NCBI GenBank assembly: GCA_042091495.1
Contig: JBELHJ010000037.1
Coordinates: 1-21,820, forward strand
Length of the DNA: 21,820 bases
Origin: JBELHJ01 sp042091495
Lineage (GTDB): Bacteria; Bacteroidota; Bacteroidia; Flavobacteriales; Flavobacteriaceae
Direction: 5' to 3'
Shown: positions 17,069-21,820 of the stretch, piece after piece
Layout: each line of letters begins with the position of its first letter
Numbering within the stretch: position 1 is the stretch's first letter
Made by a program: the position numbers and the translations under genes
Notes under the pieces: generated by a model
The model's database searches: none
What the model was told of the DNA's origin: nothing
The model's input: only the letters and a program-made list of their open reading frames with translations

Positions 17069-18766
17069 TTCTTTCAGATGATCTATTAACAATGGCTTTT
17101 AAAGCGTTAGAAAACGCTTCAACTTTTTCTGGATATTGGTCTGCTAAATTGATTTGTTCTCCCAAGTCAGATTTTAAATTGTAAAGCTGTGGCTGTTTCA
17201 TTAGACCAGTCTCTATATTTTTATTAACCATCCATCNNNNNNNNNNNNNNNNNNNNNNNNNNNNNNNNNNNNNNNNNNNNNNNNNNNNNNNNNNNNNNNN
17301 NNNNNNNNNNNNNNNNNNNNNNNNNNNNNNNNNNNNTAAAGCTGTGGCTGTTTCATTAGACCAGTCTCTATATTTTTATTAACCATCCATCCAGGAATTT
17401 CTTGTGTTGGAGACAAAGGCTGAATGTATTTCCAGTTTCTAGATCGTAAGCCTAATGTAAACGACTCTTCAAGCATTTGTTCACGTCCTTGCTCTGAGTG
17501 TCCTAACCAAGCGTGGAGCATATTCATACTATCCGGAGCTTCATTTGGAGACAAATGATGTCCTACTAAAGCTGCTACAGAAGCGTACAAATCGGTTTGC
17601 GTCATTAAAGCATCTGAAACACCTGGCTTAATAGTTCCTGGCCAATAAGCAACAGTTGGTACACGCGTTCCCGATTCGAAAGCAGAGTATTTACCCCCTC
17701 TAAACGGTCCAGAAGGATTATGATCGCCTAATTTCTCAACCGCATCATCGGTGTAACCATCATCTAATACCGGTCCATTATCACTAGTAAAAACAATTAA
17801 GGTATTCTCTAAAACACCGTGCTTTTCTAACATATTTTTTATTTGCCCCACACACCAGTCCATTTGAACAATGGCACCGCCTCTGGGTCCCATTTCAGAC
17901 TGTCCTATAAATTTAGAATGCGGTAAACGCGGTACATGAATGTCATGAAATGAATAATACAAAAAGAAGGGCTTATCATTATTTTGAGCAATAAAGTCGT
18001 TAGATTTCTCATTCATAACGAATGGAAATTCTTCATCGGTCCATAAGGCGGCTTCACCACCTGTCATATAACCTATCCTGCTTATACCGTTAACAACTGC
18101 TTGACTGTGTTGCGTATCGGCACCCATACGAACCAACTCTGGATGTGTTATTCCTGTTGGCTCTCCCTTAAAAGGGGTTGTATAACTTACTTGAATGGGA
18201 TCATCCAGATCTAATCCTACCACACGGTCTTGTTCTACATAAACACAGGGCACCCTATCACCGGTTGCTGGTATTAAAAAACTATAATCAAAACCAATAG
18301 CATTGGGTCCTGGCGATACAGAACCGTTCCAATCCACATTGCCGTCTCCAAGGCCTAAATGCCATTTCCCCACAACAGCAGTAGCATAACCTTCACTTTT
18401 TAACATAGATGCTATAGTAGGTGTCCCAGGTCTTATGAGTAATGGTGCATCACCAGGTAAAATAGCTGCTTTATTTCTAAATGCATAAGTTCCTGTTAGT
18501 AAAGAAAACCGGGATGGTGTACAAGTGGCTGCAGAACAATGGGCGTCTGTAAACTTCAATCCATTAGCTACCAAATCATCTACATTTGGCGTAGATACGC
18601 CTTTAGCACCATAAGCACTAACATCAGCATAACCTAAATCATCAACATATATAAATACAATATTGGGCTTTTGAATTGCCTCCTGCTTTTGTTTGGTCTT
18701 AGAACTACAAGATCCTAAAATCAACGCAGAAATCAATAGTAAAAATCGAACACTAAAATGCTTCAT
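17061..18766 (-). CDS. Lipoprotein S1-family sulfatase (S7), first gene of the operon; interrupted only by an assembly gap
   Basis: A membrane-anchored sulfatase (lipobox ILGSC, lipidated C20). Motifs: D42/D43 in VDDLGYAD, C82-T-P-S-R, K134/H136 in GKWHLGLG, and TSDNGPVLDDGYTDDAVEK. The gene contains a 100-N run with identical 55-base flanks. Read naively, the frame is lost after PQL and ends in a spurious tail. Collapsing one 55-mer plus the Ns gives PQLYNLKSDLGEQINLADQ and so on to SSERSE and a TAA at 17061-17063: 1551 bp, exactly 517 codons, with a C-terminus homologous to that of S6. The true product is therefore about 516 residues and intact. Its stop overlaps the GTG of the beta-helix gene by 8 bases. 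It is a paralogue of S6. Confidence 0.92.
17182..17236. repeat. 55-base direct repeat, left copy (unmerged contig end)
   Basis: Identical to 17337-17391. The exact length of 55 matches a common de Bruijn k-mer size, and removing one copy plus the Ns restores the S7 reading frame. It is best seen as an assembly artefact and not a biological repeat. Confidence 0.93.
17237..17336. other. 100-N scaffold gap (probable assembly artefact)
   Basis: Exactly 100 Ns, the conventional filler for a gap of unknown size, fall within sulfatase S7. Both sides carry the same 55 bases, so the two contigs overlap and the gap probably has no real length. Confidence 0.95.
17337..17391. repeat. 55-base direct repeat, right copy (unmerged contig end)
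   Basis: The second, identical copy of the 55 bases at 17182-17236, starting on the first base after the Ns. It encodes S7 residues from about GWMVNKNIETG to PQL. Confidence 0.93.
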
Positions 18767-19042
18767 ATACTTTAGAATTTTATATTAAACGACCAATCTA
18801 AGTTCAACAAAAGGCTTACATACAATGGCATTGTATGATAAGCCTTTTGAAATAATTCAAATTAAAACTTTCAATCATGTTAGTTTTTTTCATGTAAGTA
18901 TGAGTTAGTATTAAGTTTTTAACAATCAATGTGTTGTCTTAACTATATGGTAACACTTGCTTAATAAGTGTCTAATTTACACTTAAATATTTGTTAATCC
19001 AATGAATTTTATTGTAAATATTACGTTTTTCTTAAAAAAGGC
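18767..19042. other. Intergenic region upstream of the ten-gene operon
   Basis: This 276-bp AT-rich stretch lies between the operon's first gene and the stop of the sulfatase remnant; it should hold the operon promoter. It contains a long hairpin (18809-18848), a 6-bp inverted repeat ACACTT-7nt-AAGTGT (18953-18971) with a further ACACTT at 18979-18984, and an imperfect palindrome GTAAATATTAC at 19014-19024. No exact TAnnTTTG element was found on the - strand. A near match, TTAATTTG, lies at 18858-18865, and a TTG followed about 21 bases later by TATAAAAT lies between the hairpin and the S7 start. No ORF of note. Confidence 0.5.
18809..18848 (-). promoter_or_regulatory. Long hairpin 42 bp upstream of the operon's first start codon (leader structure or terminator)
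   Basis: Arms 18809-18827 and 18829-18848 pair over 19 bp with a single bulged A (18838) and almost no loop. On the - strand the hairpin opens with AAAAGGCTTA and closes with TAAGCCTTTT followed by GTTG, which resembles an intrinsic terminator with a short U-run. It could end transcription from the sulfatase remnant, or sit in the operon's 5' leader as an attenuator or stabilising structure. The sequence alone does not decide. Confidence 0.5.
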
Positions 19043-19711
19043 CTATTTTTCTAACGAGGTCAATAATTCATTAATCCAAGAATTGTTTTCATCTAAGTCG
19101 TTTTCTTGCATTTTCAATTCGTACAAATCCTGTTTGAGTTTTTTTACCAATTCGCTGTAAGATGAATTATCATATAAATTATGACGCTCTTGTGGATCAT
19201 TTTTTAGATCGTATAATTCCCAGCTTACAGGAGAATTTTTTTTATTAACTCCATTTTTATTAAGTCCATCTCCATAGAATAAAATAAGTTTGTAACGCTC
19301 TGTTCTAATGCCCAAATGCGCTGGTCTGTCCGGGTGATGCATCCAGTACCTATAATAAACTGCATTTCGTGGGATAGCTTTGGTATTGGACAACTGCTTT
19401 CTAAAACTTTTACCTTTAAATGTATCTGATAAAGTAACCCCAGCATAATCTGCAAACAAGGAAGCAAAATCGATATTAAGTACCTTGGCATCTAAAGTCT
19501 CTCCGCCTTTAATTTCTTTTGGATAACGAATTACAAAAGGCATGCGTAAAGATTCTTCATACATAAGTCGCTTATCAAACCAGCCATGTTCGCCTAAAAA
19601 GTACCCTTGATCTGAAGTATAAATTACTACGGTATTGTCTGCCAAACCAGAGGCATCCAAATAATCCAAAAGCTTTCCTATATTATCATTAACTGCTGCT
19701 CCTGTGCGCAT
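19043..19711 (-). pseudogene. 5'-truncated S1 sulfatase remnant (S8), catalytic half missing
   Basis: The 222-residue frame matches only the C-terminal half of a sulfatase: RTGAAVNDNIGKLLDYLD, then TSDQGYFLGEHGWFDKR, YEESLRMPF and ELYDLKNDPQERHNL. The GEHGWFDKR/YEESLRMP signature recalls the N-acetylglucosamine-6-sulfatase-like (S1_11-type) group; tentative. The N-terminal part with the DD metal pair, the C-x-P-x-R site and GKWHLG is absent, so it cannot be an active sulfatase. Sulfatase-like residues V-K-D-F continue upstream of the ATG to an in-frame TGA at 19724-19726, beyond which resemblance ends. The ATG therefore happens to be the first Met after a breakpoint near 19724. The divergent GH30-like gene begins 108 bp away. 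A deletion or rearrangement is likely; a misassembly at this point cannot be excluded. Confidence 0.85.
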
Positions 19712-19741
19712 AAAATCCTTAACTCATTTTTATTACGCCTT

Positions 19742-19749
19742 CAAATTTA
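19742..19749 (-). promoter_or_regulatory. Possible Bacteroidota -7 element in front of the sulfatase remnant
   Basis: Read on the - strand this is TAAATTTG, an exact match to the Bacteroidota TAnnTTTG consensus, about 30 bases before the remnant's first ATG. No TTG is found at the expected 19-21 base spacing upstream, so support is weak. Confidence 0.25.
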
Positions 19750-19805
19750 ATATCAAAAATGCTAATTAAAGCCTCATAATTATCACATATGTATGTCATT
19801 GGGTT

Positions 19806-19815
19806 GTAAATTTAC
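19806..19815. promoter_or_regulatory. Palindrome GTAAATTTAC just before the GH30-like gene, possible operator
   Basis: A perfect 10-base palindrome ends 5 bases before the ATG of the divergent glycosidase gene. It resembles the palindrome upstream of the symporter (GTAAAATTTAC within 3599-3613). The similarity may reflect a shared regulator or merely AT-richness. Confidence 0.25.
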
Positions 19816-19819
19816 TAAC

Positions 19820-21820
19820 ATGAATAACTTATTAATTAAAGTCATTTTTAGCATTTCATTAAGTATTGGTTTAGGTTATTCTCAAAACAATAATTTGCCT
19901 CTTAAAAACGGAAGGCTTGAAACCCCAGGAACAGCGACTATTTTTTCAGATTGGGAAAACAGAGCCCTTAATGGAGGTGTTGCACAATACAGTATTGAAT
20001 CCAGCGATGTGGCGCCTGAAAGTAATCGTTGTCTAAAGAGTCATATTGAAATCCTAACAGATAAAGGTTATGAGGTTAACACTAAATATATACATCCATT
20101 TACTGTTAGTAATCAAACCTCATACACGGTATCTTTTTACGCAAAATTTGAGAGTAATAACAATACTATTAATTCAGCAACATTAAAACTGGCATTTAAT
20201 TCTACCGATGGATCTAACCCTTATCAGGGTAAAAATTTCAATATCTCAAATACTTGGGAACGATATACATTTGAATTGAGTTTTAATAGTAACAGCAATC
20301 AAAATACTTTCAGCATTTGGTACCTTACAGAAGGGGTAACTTTTTACATAGATAACATCAACCTGGTTGAAGGCACAGCAAAACACGCATGGCTAAACAG
20401 CCAGCTTACCAATCAAACTTTAGATGGTTTTGGTGGCGGTATAAAACGGCGCACTGAAGACCTGTATGCTTTACCTGAATCTGTTAGAACAGCAATAGAA
20501 ACACTATGTTTTAAAGACCTTAATGTAAATATGATTCGGTTTTTTGTTTATCATGATTTGGAAGAACCTGAAAATGACAATAATGACCCCTATGTCTTAA
20601 ATGAGACTGCATTGGACTGGAGGCGCTATGAGGACAATCCTCAAGTTGGAAAATCTAAGTATGTGGTTAATGTTTTAAATGATGCATTTGCATTGAGTGA
20701 GGTTGGTTTTGATCACGTTATTGGTAATTGCAACAGTCCCTCTGGGTGGATGAAAATTAATCAAAGTTTTAAAAGATTAAGTAATGAAGAACCTATTGAG
20801 GATAACACCTTAATATCGGGTTACGAAGATGAATTTAGTGAGTTTTTAATCACCTTTTTAAAAGGCATGAAAAGCCGTTATGATATTGATGTCACCGCCA
20901 TATCTCCTACCAATGAACCCGACTTTATGAATACCTATGAATCTATGAATACTCCACCCAACCAGTTGGCTGGGATATTAAAAAATCTAGATAACCGGCT
21001 TTCTTTTGAAGGTTTAGATCATATTAAAATTGTAGCGCCTGAATGTGCAGGTGTTACGCCAACCGCATCACAACTACTCACCAATATTAATTCTACTACA
21101 ACCTATATTTCATCACTATTTAATGATGTAAATACAAAAGATGCCATAGATGTTATTGGAACACACACCTATTATGATGCTGACCACAATGCAGACTGGG
21201 CAAGCTTAAAATCGATTGGTGAAAATAAACCACTTTGGGTTACAGAATCTGCTAATCTGGGAAGCACAGACATTTCAATGACAGATGCAGCCCATTATAT
21301 TAAATGGATGATAAGAGGGTTTAATAAAGGCGGTATGACAGGCTATATGACTCATTTATTTTTTGAAGGCTATAAATATCCTGACCCAGAAAACCCTAAT
21401 GCTAAAACTGGGGCATCCGCATTAGTGTATTGGACAAATAACAATGAAATTGTTGTCCCTAAACGCTATTATAGTTTTAAACATTTTTCAAATCTTTTAA
21501 AGCCTGGCGATCAACATATGGAAACATTCTCAAATTCTAATGACATATGGACATTGGGATTTAAATCAGAATCCACTCAAAAGCTTATTGTCTCCGTTTT
21601 CAATGAAGGGCCTTCATCAAATATCCAAATTGATACCCCAATTAATGCTCATGCTGTTTCAATATACAGCACTTCAGATGAGTCTTCTAATAACTTTTCA
21701 TTTAAGGGCAATGTTACATTAACAGCAGACCAACAATCCATTAGTAGAACTATGGCATCTCATGAACTACTTTCATTAGTATTTGAAATTTCTAATCCCC
21801 TAAACATTGAAAATACATTT
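19820..21820 (+). CDS. Secreted GH30-like (clan GH-A) glycosidase with N-terminal carbohydrate-binding module, 3'-truncated by window edge
   Basis: The frame is open from the ATG at 19820 to the last base, giving 667 codons without a stop. A signal peptide (1-22, ending LGYSQ) leads into a jelly-roll module at about 35-190 (FSDWENRALNGG, WERYTFELSF, FYIDNINLVEG), like CBM4/9/16-type binding domains. The catalytic domain opens with LDGFGGGIKRRTEDL, the GFGG entry typical of GH30. The likely acid/base is E366 in ISPTNEPDF and the likely nucleophile E476 in LWVTESANLG. A C-terminal beta-sandwich follows (KHFSNLLKPGD onward). The last visible residues (NPLNIENTF) could lead into a type IX secretion tail beyond the window. 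GH30 fits best; GH79, GH39 and GH86 are alternatives. It is divergent from the operon, 108 bp from the sulfatase remnant. Substrate unknown; a galactan or other backbone of the sulfated glycan is likely from context. Confidence 0.85.
   Translation, partial: MNNLLIKVIFSISLSIGLGYSQNNNLPLKNGRLETPGTATIFSDWENRALNGGVAQYSIESSDVAPESNRCLKSHIEILTDKGYEVNTKYIHPFTVSNQTSYTVSFYAKFESNNNTINSATLKLAFNSTDGSNPYQGKNFNISNTWERYTFELSFNSNSNQNTFSIWYLTEGVTFYIDNINLVEGTAKHAWLNSQLTNQTLDGFGGGIKRRTEDLYALPESVRTAIETLCFKDLNVNMIRFFVYHDLEEPENDNNDPYVLNETALDWRRYEDNPQVGKSKYVVNVLNDAFALSEVGFDHVIGNCNSPSGWMKINQSFKRLSNEEPIEDNTLISGYEDEFSEFLITFLKGMKSRYDIDVTAISPTNEPDFMNTYESMNTPPNQLAGILKNLDNRLSFEGLDHIKIVAPECAGVTPTASQLLTNINSTTTYISSLFNDVNTKDAIDVIGTHTYYDADHNADWASLKSIGENKPLWVTESANLGSTDISMTDAAHYIKWMIRGFNKGGMTGYMTHLFFEGYKYPDPENPNAKTGASALVYWTNNNEIVVPKRYYSFKHFSNLLKPGDQHMETFSNSNDIWTLGFKSESTQKLIVSVFNEGPSSNIQIDTPINAHAVSIYSTSDESSNNFSFKGNVTLTADQQSISRTMASHELLSLVFEISNPLNIENTF

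Noticed and set aside
17213..17236. Apparent C-terminal tail and early stop of S7 when the Ns are translated through
   Set aside because: The frame left of the gap is shifted by the artefactual 155 bp; collapsing the overlap gives the true C-terminus at 17061.
18953..18984. Repeated ACACTT half-sites upstream of the operon, considered as an operator
   Set aside because: Six-base matches in AT-rich DNA are expected by chance and no similar spacing occurs at the other promoter regions. Recorded only in the intergenic description.
19034..19050. AT-flanked GGCC palindrome at the stop of the sulfatase remnant, considered as a terminator
   Set aside because: The core GGCC has no loop, so a stable hairpin cannot form; the symmetry is also offset by one base.
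1..21820. Mobile element, CRISPR array, tRNA or defence system
   Set aside because: No transposase or integrase motif, terminal inverted repeats, spaced repeats or tRNA-like cloverleaf was seen; the only long direct repeat is the assembly overlap.

Overview
The window looks like marine Flavobacteriia (Bacteroidota) DNA: low G+C, signal peptides ending in FSQ/YSQ/AQ, lipoproteins, weak Shine-Dalgarno sequences, and a dense cluster of sulfatases and glycosidases typical of a polysaccharide utilization locus (PUL) for an algal sulfated polysaccharide. No rRNA, tRNA, CRISPR array, transposase or integrase was seen.

Layout. At the left edge (1-1147, + strand) is the 3' part of a SAM-dependent methyltransferase gene, apparently unrelated. 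It converges on the cluster, and a 14-bp hairpin separates the two. From 18766 down to 1172 (- strand) ten genes lie head to tail with overlaps or gaps of at most 11 bp, except for one 113-bp gap. In transcription order they are: lipoprotein sulfatase (S7), secreted right-handed beta-helix protein, lipoprotein sulfatase (S6), four more secreted sulfatases (S5, S4, S3, S2), a 1505-residue sulfatase fused to a LacZ-type GH2 beta-galactosidase (S1-GH2), a vSGLT-like Na+/galactose symporter, and an AraR/NrtR-like Nudix regulator. Upstream of the operon are a 276-bp intergenic region with a long hairpin, a 5'-truncated sulfatase remnant (S8, - strand), and a divergent + strand gene running off the right edge. 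That last gene encodes a secreted GH30-like glycosidase with an N-terminal carbohydrate-binding module.

How the parts fit (inference). Seven complete S1-family sulfatases, all with a Cys-type C-x-P-x-R formylglycine site, would strip sulfates from a heavily and variously sulfated galactan or galactose-rich glycan. The GH30-like and beta-helix proteins are candidate backbone or branch cleaving enzymes. The sulfatase-LacZ fusion would desulfate and then release terminal beta-galactose. The symporter, which keeps every galactose and Na+ contact of vSGLT, would import the monosaccharide, and the Nudix protein would sense a product and control the operon. No SusC/SusD pair and no sulfatase-maturating enzyme (FGE or anSME) lies in the window.

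Assembly caveat. A 100-N gap inside S7 is flanked by the same 55 bases on both sides. Collapsing one copy plus the Ns gives one intact 516-residue sulfatase, so the gap is very probably an unmerged contig overlap and not missing DNA or a broken gene.
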